Positions 7,648 to 15,144 of a stretch of DNA of 64,000 nt are shown in pieces. The stretch is from NCBI GenBank assembly GCA_035477115.1, contig DATIKW010000023.1, forward strand, positions 11,099 to 75,098. Reading direction: 5' to 3'. Source of the stretch: UBA995 sp035477115. GTDB lineage: Bacteria > Bacillota > Sulfobacillia > UBA995. The notes under the pieces are model-generated. The model was not told the DNA's origin. It saw nothing but the letters and a program-made list of their open reading frames with translations, and made no database searches. A program made the translations under genes and the position numbers. How positions within the stretch are numbered: the stretch's first letter is position 1; each line of letters opens with the position of its first letter.

Positions 7648-7749
7648 AGGGTGCTCCGCCTCCCTATATCTGATGAATCGCTCCGTTGATCTATGTCCGG
7701 ATGACCCCGATTATGTGCCCGAGGAGGGGTTCAGTATGATGACCCGAGA

Positions 7750-7773
7750 GCCGCCGCGGATGGCCGCGGCGGC
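7750..7773 (-). other. GC-rich hairpin at the 5' end of the greA-lysS leader
   Basis: A perfect 10-bp stem (GCCGCCGCGG and its complement, 7750-7759 and 7764-7773) closes a 4-base loop. In the minus-strand transcript it begins about 7 bases after the predicted start, and it is followed by roughly 100 bases of unstructured-looking leader before greA. There is no U run, so it is not an intrinsic terminator; a 5'-protective stem-loop or protein-binding site is more likely. Confidence 0.6.
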
Positions 7774-7786
7774 CATCCGCCCCTAA

Positions 7787-7816
7787 AGTATAAGTCGGTC
7801 AATTCCCACCTGTCAA
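7787..7816 (-). promoter_or_regulatory. SigA promoter of greA-lysS
   Basis: Minus-strand TTGACA (7811-7816), an 18-base spacer and TATACT (7787-7792). This is a 6/6 and 5/6 match to the housekeeping consensus, in an intergenic region, and correctly oriented for greA. Confidence 0.85.
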
Positions 7817-7852
7817 GAAAACGAGTATGCCGCCTGATTTCCCGGCTGCACC

Positions 7853-8377
7853 TCAAGGGGCTCTGAGCGTCCGGGTCACCAGGCGGATCTGCTCGGGATC
7901 AAACCATCCCGGCGAACCAACTACCTGATCGAGGCGGAATACGGCCGCCTCCCTGTCCAGCATGGCCTGCAGGAACTGGGCCGGCCGATTGGCGCCGAGG
8001 ATGATCACCGTAGGGTGTCTCCGGACCTCGGCGGCCAGGGCCATGACCTCATTGAATATCTCCGTGCCCGGACGCTCCAGAAACTCCCATCGCTCGCGGT
8101 CAGTCAATAGAAAAGTATAGTCAACGGCTTCTTCCCGTGCCACCCGCAGTATCTCTTCCTTGTTGGCGATGGGGAAACCCACGAGGGCGATGGAACTCCC
8201 CTTGCGAACCTCGCCCAGGCTTTCCAGACGCGAGACGAAGCTGCGGTCGGTCCCCAGGCGGCCGGCGACTTCCGACTGGGACAGGCCTTGAGCCCTCAAG
8301 GCGAAGACCTCATCGATGGCGCGAATGACCCGCTCGCGATGGATCAGTTTGTCGCCGATGCGGACGAAGTCCATCAT
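7853..8377 (-). CDS. Helix-turn-helix protein next to dusB, function unknown
   Basis: A 174-residue cytosolic protein. Residues 20-55 form an XRE-like helix-turn-helix (SQSEVAGRLGTDRSFVSRL). The rest is an alpha/beta domain with the strands SSIALVGFPI and PTVIILGANR, looking like a nucleotide- or small-molecule-binding fold, and a conserved-looking YTFLLTDRERWEFLERPG segment. Proteins of this architecture occur beside dusB/greA in several Clostridia as unnamed regulators; the target is unknown. The ATG at 8377 was chosen over an adjacent ATG because of the AGGAGGTGAG ribosome binding site that overlaps the dusB stop. Co-transcription with dusB is likely. Confidence 0.75.
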   Translation of the reverse strand: MMDFVRIGDKLIHRERVIRAIDEVFALRAQGLSQSEVAGRLGTDRSFVSRLESLGEVRKGSSIALVGFPIANKEEILRVAREEAVDYTFLLTDRERWEFLERPGTEIFNEVMALAAEVRRHPTVIILGANRPAQFLQAMLDREAAVFRLDQVVGSPGWFDPEQIRLVTRTLRAP

Positions 8378-8378
8378 C

Positions 8379-9368
8379 TCACCTCCTGATACCGTCCCGC
8401 AGTAAGCGCTCGAGTTCGGACGGCGTCGTCGCGCGATACACGCGGGCCCTGAGGGACGGCGCCCCGGGCATCCCGCGAAGGTATGCGGCCGCATGCCGCC
8501 GCATGGCCAGCGTCCCTTTGCGAGGACCCAGGAGTTCGGCGAGGCCGTGGAGATGCTCCAGGGCAAGCTCCACCTCCTGTTCCCAATCGGGGGTTCGGGT
8601 AGTGCTGCCCGCGAGGAAATCGAGGATCTCGCGAAAGATCCAGGGCCGGCCCACGGCCGCCCTGCCGACCATGACTCCCTGACACCTGGTCGACTCCAGC
8701 AAGCGATGAGCCAGGAGGCCGGATGTGACATCCCCATTCCCGATCACCGGGATACCGACCGCTTCCCGCACCCTGGCAATGGCTCCCCAGTCCGCCTGGC
8801 CGGAGTAGAAATCGGCGGCATACCGCCCGTGAACGGTCACCGCCGCGGCCCCGGCAGCCTCCGCCCGTGCCGCGACAATCGGGGCGGTCTCCTCTCCCTT
8901 GGCCAGACCCCGGCGCATCTTGACCGTTACCGGAACGCGAACGGCGCGGACCACCGCCTCGACCAGGCAAGCCACCCGGTCTGGGTCCCGAAGTAAGGCA
9001 GCGCCTTCCCCGTTTCGCACCACCGCGGGGGCGGGACAACCCAGGTTGATGTCGATGAAGTCTGCGCCGCGTTCCTCCAGGATGCGGGCCGCCCGGGCGA
9101 GAAGGCAAGGCTCTCGCCCCAGGAGTTGCGCCCCCACCGGGTGGTCCGCTCCGTTCATGGCCAGGAGTCGCACGCTTTCGGGTAGACGGTGAATGACGGC
9201 CTCATCTTTCACCATCTCGGCGAAGGTAAGCCCGCAGCCCAGCCTGCGAGCAATACGACGAAACGGCAACTGGGTGATGCTGGCCATCGGCGCAAGGAGG
9301 ACAGGGGAGTCGAGGGTAAGTCCGGCAATGACCAGTTGCGCGATCCCATGGGCACCTATCGCCCGCAT
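8379..9368 (-). CDS. dusB: tRNA-dihydrouridine synthase
   Basis: A 329-residue FMN-dependent tRNA-dihydrouridine synthase (TIM barrel plus helical C-terminal domain) that reduces uridines in the tRNA D loop. Visible landmarks are LAPMASITQLPFRRIAR near the N-terminus, the INLGCPAP segment with the catalytic cysteine near residue 100, VTVKMRRG, VTVHGR, and the phosphate-binding IPVIGNGDV plus VMVGRAAVGRPW. It is in the position dusB takes between the hsp33/ftsH region and greA-lysS in Bacillota. ATG 9368 lies 6 bases after the upstream gene's stop; the ribosome binding site is weak, suggesting coupling. Confidence 0.95.
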   Translation of the reverse strand: MRAIGAHGIAQLVIAGLTLDSPVLLAPMASITQLPFRRIARRLGCGLTFAEMVKDEAVIHRLPESVRLLAMNGADHPVGAQLLGREPCLLARAARILEERGADFIDINLGCPAPAVVRNGEGAALLRDPDRVACLVEAVVRAVRVPVTVKMRRGLAKGEETAPIVAARAEAAGAAAVTVHGRYAADFYSGQADWGAIARVREAVGIPVIGNGDVTSGLLAHRLLESTRCQGVMVGRAAVGRPWIFREILDFLAGSTTRTPDWEQEVELALEHLHGLAELLGPRKGTLAMRRHAAAYLRGMPGAPSLRARVYRATTPSELERLLRDGIRR

Positions 9369-9374
9369 GGACGC

Positions 9375-9812
9375 CTAGTGGACCGTGGGGTCTTCTTCGG
9401 ATTCCCCGGCATCCATCTCCGTCACGCCTGCTGCCGTGAGGACATGCTCCAGGGCGAAGATGGGACACTTGCACCGCACGGCCAGGGCAACCGCGTCGGA
9501 CGGGCGGGAATCGATCTCGACCGTCCGGCCGTCAACGTTGAGGGTGATCTGGGCGTAGAAGACCTGTTCGCGGAGATCGTCAATGAGCACTTTGGACACG
9601 GTCACATCCAGCGAGTCGAGGACGGCCTTCAGCAGATCATGCGTCAAGGGTCGCGCCGAGTGAATCCCCTGCAGCACCAGGGCTATGGACTGGGCTTCGA
9701 ACCCGCCGATGGTCACGGGGAGCAAGCGCCTGCCGGCTTCGTCCTTGAGGACGATGAGGGCGGAAGACTGCTGCGGATCCAGACCGATGCGATCGATCTT
9801 CAACCTTATCAC
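9375..9812 (-). CDS. Bifunctional nuclease (DUF151/BFN) domain protein
   Basis: A 145-residue protein of the BFN/DUF151 family, conserved in many bacteria and reported as a nuclease in plants; its bacterial substrate is not known. Typical segments are LPVTIGGFEAQSIALVL, THDLLKAVLDSL, and SRPSDAVALAVRCKCPIF near residues 100-120. A long in-frame extension exists upstream, but GTG 9812 has GAGGGGG seven bases before it and gives the usual family length. It is the first gene of the dusB operon; the 150 bases upstream are shared with the divergent tdh gene. Confidence 0.88.
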   Translation of the reverse strand: MIRLKIDRIGLDPQQSSALIVLKDEAGRRLLPVTIGGFEAQSIALVLQGIHSARPLTHDLLKAVLDSLDVTVSKVLIDDLREQVFYAQITLNVDGRTVEIDSRPSDAVALAVRCKCPIFALEHVLTAAGVTEMDAGESEEDPTVH

Positions 9813-9963
9813 CGGCGGCCCCCTCTGGTGCTCCCAAAGCATATCATGGAGTCTGCCGGCTGTGCAATTGCGGGCAGGAAGTTCCCTCGGCACGGGGAAA
9901 CCTGGTGGCAGGCCGGGTTGCACGGTCCGACGCAGAGCGGCCCGGCGGAGGTGATTGGCCCAA

Positions 9964-10992
9964 GTGAAAGCGCTTGCGAAGCTCCATCGGGGCCCCGGTG
10001 CCGAACTGATCGACGCGCCGGTGCCGCATATGGGCCCACGGGACGTCCTGATCCGCATCAAGGCCGCGTCAATCTGCGGCACCGATCTGCACATCTACGA
10101 ATGGGATCCTTGGTCCGCGAGTCGCATCAGACCCCCGATCATCTTCGGCCACGAGCTGGGGGGCGTGGTCGTGGATGTTGGGACAGAGGTGACTTGCGTC
10201 CGATGTGGCGACCTGGTTTCCGTAGAGACGCACATCGTATGCGGAACCTGCTATCAATGCAGGACGGGTGAAGCTCACGTATGCGCCCGGGTGTCGATCC
10301 TCGGTATCGATCGCGATGGCGCTTTCGCCGAGTTCGTCACCGTCCCCGAGGTGAACATCTGGGTCAATCCCCCAACCTTGGCCCCGGAGATCGCCGCTAT
10401 TCAGGAGCCATTCGGTAATGCCGTTCACTCCGTGCTGGCCGGCCAGGTAGCTGGTTCCCGCGTGGCCGTGCTCGGCTGCGGTCCCATCGGCTTGTGGAGC
10501 ATAGCCGTGGCTCGGGCCGCGGGCGCGGCTGCGGTCTACGCGGTGGAGCCGTCCGGCTACCGGCGGGAATTGGCGGCGAGGATGGGAGCCACCCAGGTCA
10601 TGGACCCGCGCGGCACCGACGTGGTGAGCCGCATCGCCGAGCTGACCGGAGGCGTGGGCGTAGACGTGGTGCTAGAGATGTCGGGCAATGCCGGCGCCAT
10701 CCGCGATGGGTTTCGCATGGCTCGCAATGGAGGCCGCGTCTCCCTGTTGGGTCTTCCGCCGCAACCGCTGGAGCTTGACCTGTCTAACGATATCGTGCTC
10801 CGGGGGTTGACGGTTCAGGGCATAGCCGGCAGGCGAATGTACGCCACCTGGTTTCAGACGAGCAATCTTGTGAACAACGGCCTGGTGGACCCGGCACCGG
10901 CCATTACCCACCGCTTCCCGCTGGAGGATTTCCGGGAAGCTTTTGCCCAGGTCAAGGGCGGGGCGTGCGGCAAGGTGGTGCTGATTCCCTGA
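9964..10992 (+). CDS. tdh: L-threonine 3-dehydrogenase (zinc alcohol dehydrogenase family)
   Basis: A 342-residue medium-chain dehydrogenase closest in pattern to L-threonine 3-dehydrogenase, which oxidises threonine to 2-amino-3-oxobutyrate with NAD. Catalytic zinc residues are in ICGTDLHIYEWD and FGHE; structural zinc cysteines are CGTCYQC then C after eight residues; the NAD motif is VLGCGPIGL near residue 165. The late segment GRRMYATWF matches the Tdh-specific G-R-x-M-x-x-T-W. GTG 9964 (VKALAKL) aligns with MKALSKL of known Tdh and has GGAGGTGA nine bases upstream; a TTG at 9955 abuts that site and is rejected. It faces hydF and overlaps its 3' end by 41 bases. No kbl (2-amino-3-ketobutyrate CoA ligase) is beside it. 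Confidence 0.85.
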   Translation: MKALAKLHRGPGAELIDAPVPHMGPRDVLIRIKAASICGTDLHIYEWDPWSASRIRPPIIFGHELGGVVVDVGTEVTCVRCGDLVSVETHIVCGTCYQCRTGEAHVCARVSILGIDRDGAFAEFVTVPEVNIWVNPPTLAPEIAAIQEPFGNAVHSVLAGQVAGSRVAVLGCGPIGLWSIAVARAAGAAAVYAVEPSGYRRELAARMGATQVMDPRGTDVVSRIAELTGGVGVDVVLEMSGNAGAIRDGFRMARNGGRVSLLGLPPQPLELDLSNDIVLRGLTVQGIAGRRMYATWFQTSNLVNNGLVDPAPAITHRFPLEDFREAFAQVKGGACGKVVLIP

Positions 10993-12211
10993 CGCCAATC
11001 CGCTGAGCTGCCTCGGCTGCCTCGGGGATGGGTGCCAGGGCGCGATCGAGGATTCCGGTGAGTTTCGCGATGAGGATCCCGTAATTCACGGCGGGAATCC
11101 CCGCTGAGCGCAGCTGTTTCAGCCGGCGGAGCATCTCTTCCCGGCTGAGCATGCAACTGCCGCAGTGGATTACCAACCGCAAGTCGGCGAGATCCTCGGG
11201 GAAGTCCGACCCGACACACCAGGCCAGCTCAGGGCTCCATCCCAGGTAACTGGCGAGGAGCCGGGGTATTTTCACTCGCCCGATGTCGTCGCCCACGGGA
11301 TGGTGGGTGCAGGCCTCCGCCACCAATACGCGATCGCCGGGTCGTAACTGGTCGACGGCGGCGGCTCCTTCTACTAGCTGGGCAATATCGCCCCGGTGCC
11401 GCGCGAACAGCACCGAGAAGGAAGTGAGGGGCACCGCGGTCGGGACTATCTCGGCAACCGCCGGGAATACTTGGGAGTCGGTGATGACGAGTTCAGGCGG
11501 CCGCTTCAGGTCACCGAGCGCCCTTGCAAGCCCTTCCTCCTTGACCATGCAGGCGATGGCCCCCGCGTCGAGGATTTCCCTCAGCGTCTGGACTTGGGGT
11601 AGGATCAGACGGCCGCGCGGTGCCTGTATGTCCTGAGGCATCACCAGTAGCACTGTATCGCCCGGACTCAGCAGATCGGCGACAATCGGGGGTCCCTGCC
11701 AGTCGCCGGGTGCCGTACGGATCAATGCCTGCAGCAATTCGTCCCTGCCCTGCCCGGACAGGGCGGAAACCTTCACCACCGGCGGCGCCCCGGGGAGATT
11801 GGGCATGCCGGCTGCCGCCGATGGCAGATCGCACTTGTTCCAGGCCACCACCAGAGCCCTTCCCTCGGCGGCGAGTTGCCGGCACAATTCGTGCTCCCAC
11901 TGACCCGCCCCCACCCTGCCATCCACCACCAGGATGACCACTTGGGCGGCGAGGGCGGCCCGCCAACTGCGGGAGACACGCTGCCCACCAAGCTCCCCCT
12001 GATCGTCGAGACCCGCCGTGTCTACAAAGGTCACAGGCCCCAGCGGCGGCAGCTCCATGGCCTTATAGACCGGGTCGGTGGTAGTGCCGGGGACCGACGA
12101 CACGATGGCGGACGTCTGACCGGTCAGGGCATTCAACAAGCTGGACTTGCCCGCGTTACGCCGGCCGACCAGCGCGATGTGCAGGCGATTCGACCGCGGT
12201 GTCCCCCGCAT
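10952..12211 (-). CDS. hydF: [FeFe]-hydrogenase H-cluster maturation GTPase HydF
   Basis: A 419-residue HydF, the scaffold on which the [2Fe] subcluster is assembled before transfer to HydA. The N-terminal GTPase domain has the P loop GRRNAGKS (16-23), DTAG near 64-67 and NKCD (125-128). A dimerisation domain follows, and the C-terminal [4Fe-4S] site has C301-x-H303 and H349-C350-x-x-C353. Length and motifs are complete. It follows hydG by 22 bases in the order TM1266-hydE-hydG-hydF. Its 3' end overlaps convergent tdh by 41 bases, so antisense interference between the two transcripts is possible. Confidence 0.97.
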   Translation of the reverse strand: MRGTPRSNRLHIALVGRRNAGKSSLLNALTGQTSAIVSSVPGTTTDPVYKAMELPPLGPVTFVDTAGLDDQGELGGQRVSRSWRAALAAQVVILVVDGRVGAGQWEHELCRQLAAEGRALVVAWNKCDLPSAAAGMPNLPGAPPVVKVSALSGQGRDELLQALIRTAPGDWQGPPIVADLLSPGDTVLLVMPQDIQAPRGRLILPQVQTLREILDAGAIACMVKEEGLARALGDLKRPPELVITDSQVFPAVAEIVPTAVPLTSFSVLFARHRGDIAQLVEGAAAVDQLRPGDRVLVAEACTHHPVGDDIGRVKIPRLLASYLGWSPELAWCVGSDFPEDLADLRLVIHCGSCMLSREEMLRRLKQLRSAGIPAVNYGILIAKLTGILDRALAPIPEAAEAAQRIGVRESAPPCRTPRP

Positions 12212-12233
12212 TCGACCTCACCTCGTCAATCGG

Positions 12234-13616
12234 TCAGAAATAGAGATCTCGCTCGCCGGACGCGATCCTGGCAAGTCGGGCCCTGGTCTCGTCCCGGGTC
12301 CGAGGTGAAGCTGTTTCGGCCAGATGGGCGTCCAGAACCCGCTCCCCAACCACTCGAGTCTGATCGGAAGCGTAATCCAGCAGATACTCCTTGAGCGTCA
12401 GTATCGCGTTGGGCTGGCATACATCCTTTATCCGCCCGGTCTTCGCCAGTTCCATGAAGCGATCGCCGGTACGGCCCTGCCGATAACAGGCCGTACAGTA
12501 GCTGGGCAGGTACCCGGACTCAAGCAAGCGGCGGATGACTTCGTCCGGGCTTCGATGGTCCTCGACGGCGAACTGAGGAGCGGCAGGTTCACCCCGGCGG
12601 TAACCACCCACCCCCGTGCAGGAGCCGGCGCTAATCTGGGATACTCCTGCCGCGAACAACTCGTCGCGAAGGTCCGGTTTCTCCCGGGTTGACAAGATCA
12701 GGCCGGTGTATGGCACGGCGAGCCTCAAGACGGCGACCAGTCGCTTGAAGTCGCGATCGGACACGGGATATGCCCGCAGTCCCGGATCCATGCCGGGTGC
12801 CGATTTCAGGCGAGGCACCGAGATGGTGTGCGGTCCGGAGCCGAAACGGCTCTCGAGGTGAGCGGCGTGCGCCAATATCGCCAGAACTTCGAACCTGTGG
12901 TCATACAGCCCGAACAGCGCACCGATGCCGACGTCGTCGAGCCCGCCGATCATGGCCCGGTCCATGGCTTCAAGATGCCAGTCATAGTCGGCTTTGGGGC
13001 CACGGTGCAGCCGACTGTAGGTTGGCTGGTGATATGTCTCCTGAAACAGCACACAGGTGCCGATCCCCGCCGCCTTGAGCCGCCGGTAATCGTCCACGGC
13101 GGCCGCCGGGAGGTTCACGTTGACCCGGCGGATGCTGCCCTGCTGGTGGCTGGTAGCGTATATGGTGGCTATGGCTTCCAGGACGTAATCAAGCGGGCAG
13201 TGCTCGGAGTCCTCGCCCGTTTCGACCACCAGGCGCTTGTGGCCCATTCCTTCCAGGGCGATGACTTCCTCGGCGATCTGCGACGGCGACAGCCTCCGCC
13301 GGAGGAGCCCGCGGTTGTTCGCCCGATATCCGCAGTAAGCGCAGTCATTCACGCAGTAGTTGGAGATATACAGCGGGGCAAACAGGACTATGCGTTTGCC
13401 ATAGATGCGATCCTTGACCTGGCCCGCCGCGGCCAGCAGTTCTCCTTCCATCTCACCATCGTCCACCCATAGCAGGCACGCTGCTTCCTCCGGTGTCAGA
13501 CCGACCGCTGTCCGGCCCTTCTCCAGGATATCGCGGGCGCGGTCCCGGGAAGCCCGGCGTCCCCCGTCCATCCAGTCAACGATCATCCGGGGATCAAGGA
13601 CGCCGCCTGTCGCCAT
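12234..13616 (-). CDS. hydG: HydG, radical SAM tyrosine lyase for H-cluster CO/CN synthesis
   Basis: A 460-residue radical SAM enzyme that splits tyrosine to give p-cresol, CO and cyanide for the H cluster. The SAM cluster motif is C88-x3-C92-x2-C95 (YCVNDCAYCGY). The auxiliary cluster motif C374-x2-C377-x22-C400 lies in CTACYRQGRTGDRFM and its flank; this separates HydG from ThiH. ATG 13616 with AGGGG ten bases upstream gives the family length; an in-frame extension to 13763 is a shadow of hydE. The first 23 bases overlap the hydE stop region, so hydE and hydG are translationally coupled. Confidence 0.97.
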   Translation of the reverse strand: MATGGVLDPRMIVDWMDGGRRASRDRARDILEKGRTAVGLTPEEAACLLWVDDGEMEGELLAAAGQVKDRIYGKRIVLFAPLYISNYCVNDCAYCGYRANNRGLLRRRLSPSQIAEEVIALEGMGHKRLVVETGEDSEHCPLDYVLEAIATIYATSHQQGSIRRVNVNLPAAAVDDYRRLKAAGIGTCVLFQETYHQPTYSRLHRGPKADYDWHLEAMDRAMIGGLDDVGIGALFGLYDHRFEVLAILAHAAHLESRFGSGPHTISVPRLKSAPGMDPGLRAYPVSDRDFKRLVAVLRLAVPYTGLILSTREKPDLRDELFAAGVSQISAGSCTGVGGYRRGEPAAPQFAVEDHRSPDEVIRRLLESGYLPSYCTACYRQGRTGDRFMELAKTGRIKDVCQPNAILTLKEYLLDYASDQTRVVGERVLDAHLAETASPRTRDETRARLARIASGERDLYF

Positions 13617-14685
13617 TGCCGATCGCCCCTCTCGCCTGCCACTTCGGGCTGTCACCTCTGCCGTGTCCCATGCTCCGGCCGATAGCCTCGATACGACCCT
13701 GCAGGCAACCGAGGCAGTGTTCGGTGGTCTCATCCAGGCAGGCTTTGGCCGGATAAATCTCATATTGCCGCCGGTACTCGATGGGAGTCAGGTTGGGCAT
13801 GACCACGTTGGCTCCGGCCTGCAAGGCCAGCTCTCGGCCTTGCGGATGCAGAGTGGCCATGGCGGTGGTAGCCGCGATGTGCGCGGCGGGCAAGACGATC
13901 CGCGTGACCGCGACCACCCTGAGGGTGAGGTCAACCGAGCCGGGCTCGCTGCCGGCAAGGGGAGTCGAGGGATGGGGAATGAACGGTCCGGCTCCGACCA
14001 TTTCCACATTGAGGTCGCGGAGGAGTATCACGTCTCGGGCCAACGAAGACAGCGTCTGCCCCGGCAATCCGATGATACAGCCGGATCCCACCTGGTACCC
14101 GAGACTGCGCAGCCAGGACAGTTGTCGGAGACGGTGCCTCAAGGTTCGCGCGGGACGCAGTCGGCGGTGGAGGATGGGGTCGCTGGTCTCGTGCTTGAGC
14201 AAGTAGCGGTCGGCCCCGGACCGCCGGAAGGCCTGCAGGTCGGCATACGACCGCTCCCCCAGCGAGAGGGTGACGGCGAGGGGTGTTTCCCGGGTAATGC
14301 CGGCTATGAGCCGGCTCAAAGTATCGCGATCGTACCAGGGATCCTCGCCCGACTGGAGCACGACCGTGCCCAGACCCAGAGTTGCGCCGCGCTTTGCCTG
14401 CTCGAGGATCGTTTCGGGGCTGAGACGGTACCTGCTTGCCCCGGAGTTCGAGGCCCGCAGGCCGCAGTAGTGGCAGTCAGCCTGGCAGTAGCTCGAGAAT
14501 TCAATGACGCCCCGCAGGTGGACGGAGTCGCCCAACTCCCGGGCTCGGATCGTATCGGCCAACCGAAATAGCTGTCCTTGCGGCTCCGGCGCTTCCGCCG
14601 CCAGCAAAGCCGCGAGGTCAGACACATCGGCCTGATCCGGATCCCCGGCCACGCGCTTCAGGACGGCATCGAATGTCCCCCGCAT
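13594..14685 (-). CDS. hydE: HydE, radical SAM H-cluster maturase
   Basis: A 363-residue radical SAM protein of the HydE/BioB-like family, which acts in making the dithiomethylamine bridge of the H cluster. The SAM motif is C67-x3-C71-x2-C74 (SSYCQADCHYCGLR). Other family segments are VLQSGEDPWYD, LSLGERS, GCIIGLPGQT near residue 200, and TPIEYRRQYEIYP with a downstream C-x-x-C pair (EHCLGC). The start overlaps the end of the TM1266-type regulator by 28 bases. The last 20 residues are unusually basic and not conserved, because the gene reads into hydG. Confidence 0.96.
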   Translation of the reverse strand: MRGTFDAVLKRVAGDPDQADVSDLAALLAAEAPEPQGQLFRLADTIRARELGDSVHLRGVIEFSSYCQADCHYCGLRASNSGASRYRLSPETILEQAKRGATLGLGTVVLQSGEDPWYDRDTLSRLIAGITRETPLAVTLSLGERSYADLQAFRRSGADRYLLKHETSDPILHRRLRPARTLRHRLRQLSWLRSLGYQVGSGCIIGLPGQTLSSLARDVILLRDLNVEMVGAGPFIPHPSTPLAGSEPGSVDLTLRVVAVTRIVLPAAHIAATTAMATLHPQGRELALQAGANVVMPNLTPIEYRRQYEIYPAKACLDETTEHCLGCLQGRIEAIGRSMGHGRGDSPKWQARGAIGNGDRRRP

Positions 14686-14954
14686 GCGCCGGCCCTCCCT
14701 TCCGACGGCGCACTGGTGACAGCCGTCCGGATCCGCACTCCCTGTAGACTCCCCAGCTGCCCGCTGAGCGCCCCGATCGCGTCGGTGGTGCCGTCCACGA
14801 TCAGGGCGATGACCGACACGCCGCGGCTGCGATAGGGAATCCCCATTCGGCCGACGATGATGGAGCTATAGCGCGTGAGGATGTCTTGCACTGCCTGGGC
14901 TGAGTGTTCAGGGCGTTCGACGATGATCCCGATCACTGCCAACCTCGACTCCAC
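14658..14954 (-). CDS. TM1266-type [FeFe]-hydrogenase system regulator
   Basis: A 98-residue protein of the TM1266 family, small ACT/CopG-like proteins regularly encoded with hydE, hydG and hydF and named iron-only hydrogenase system regulators; direct biochemical evidence is limited. Typical segments are LAVIGIIVERPE at the start, IIVGRMGIPYRSRGVSVIALIVDGTTD in the middle and a final GVRIRTAV strand. The start is GTG with GGGGAGG nine bases upstream. It is the first gene of the maturase operon, directly after the structured leader at 14977-15088, so it is the open reading frame whose expression that leader would control first. Confidence 0.88.
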   Translation of the reverse strand: MESRLAVIGIIVERPEHSAQAVQDILTRYSSIIVGRMGIPYRSRGVSVIALIVDGTTDAIGALSGQLGSLQGVRIRTAVTSAPSEGRAGACGGHSMPS

Positions 14955-14976
14955 GCCGCATTACCTCCCCGCCGCT

Positions 14977-15016
14977 AAAATGAAGAACTCCGCCTGTCCG
15001 CGAAGGCCAGACGGAG
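14977..15016 (-). terminator. Intrinsic terminator inside the hyd maturase leader
   Basis: On the minus strand CTCCGTCTG (15008-15016) pairs with CAGGCGGAG (14988-14996): nine pairs, one of them G-U. The loop is short with an inner CC/GG pairing, and it is followed by TTCTTCATTTT (14977-14987). It lies between the promoter and the first gene, not after a gene, so it would abort transcription of the maturase operon unless the upstream half is held in the alternative stem. Confidence 0.68.
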
Positions 15017-15088
15017 TTGAGCGATATCCCCCCAACCGCTCCTCCCTCTCCGTCAGGCCGGAAAGCCCTTCGGCTCAGGACTGAGACC
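14977..15088 (-). ncRNA. Candidate riboswitch/attenuator leader of the hydrogenase maturation operon
   Basis: The transcript predicted from the -10 at 15089-15094 begins with a small hairpin (CTCA/TGAG, 15085-15074) and an AGCC/GGCT hairpin. It then forms a long stem in which GGCCTGACGGAG (15059-15048) pairs with CTCCGTCTGGCC (15016-15005) around an internal loop and a GAGCG/CGCTC hairpin (15041-15037 with 15023-15019). The CTCCGTCTG half of this stem is the same sequence that forms the left arm of the terminator at 14977-15016, so the two structures exclude each other. That is the architecture of a transcriptional ON switch. I do not recognise a known riboswitch class (no T-box, TPP, SAM-I, FMN, cobalamin or fluoride signature). 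Ligand or protein effector is unknown. Confidence 0.6.
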
Positions 15089-15094
15089 ATTATA
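15089..15094 (-). promoter_or_regulatory. -10 element of the hyd maturase promoter
   Basis: A perfect TATAAT on the minus strand, 135 bases before the TM1266-type gene. At 17-base spacing the -35 would be TACCCA (15112-15117), a poor match that overlaps the palindrome at 15115-15143. An activator, or a non-standard -35 supplied by the palindrome, is possible. Confidence 0.6.
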
Positions 15095-15114
15095 CCCGAT
15101 ACCGTGCGATCTGG

Positions 15115-15143
15115 GTAGGGGCGGGTTCGGAACCCGCCCCTAC
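15115..15143. repeat. Perfect 29-base palindrome (extragenic repeat-like)
   Basis: Arms of 14 bases (GTAGGGGCGGGTTC and its exact complement) flank a single central G. It lies between the birA stop and the hyd maturase promoter. Neither strand has a following T run, so it is not a standard terminator. It looks like the dispersed GC-rich palindromic repeats found between genes in some thermophilic and anaerobic bacteria. No second copy was noticed in this window. Confidence 0.75.
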
Positions 15144-15144
15144 G

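Noticed and set aside
15115..15143. The palindrome as an intrinsic terminator of birA
   Set aside because: No T run follows on either strand, and the birA transcript would run straight into the next promoter; a repeat or operator explains it better.
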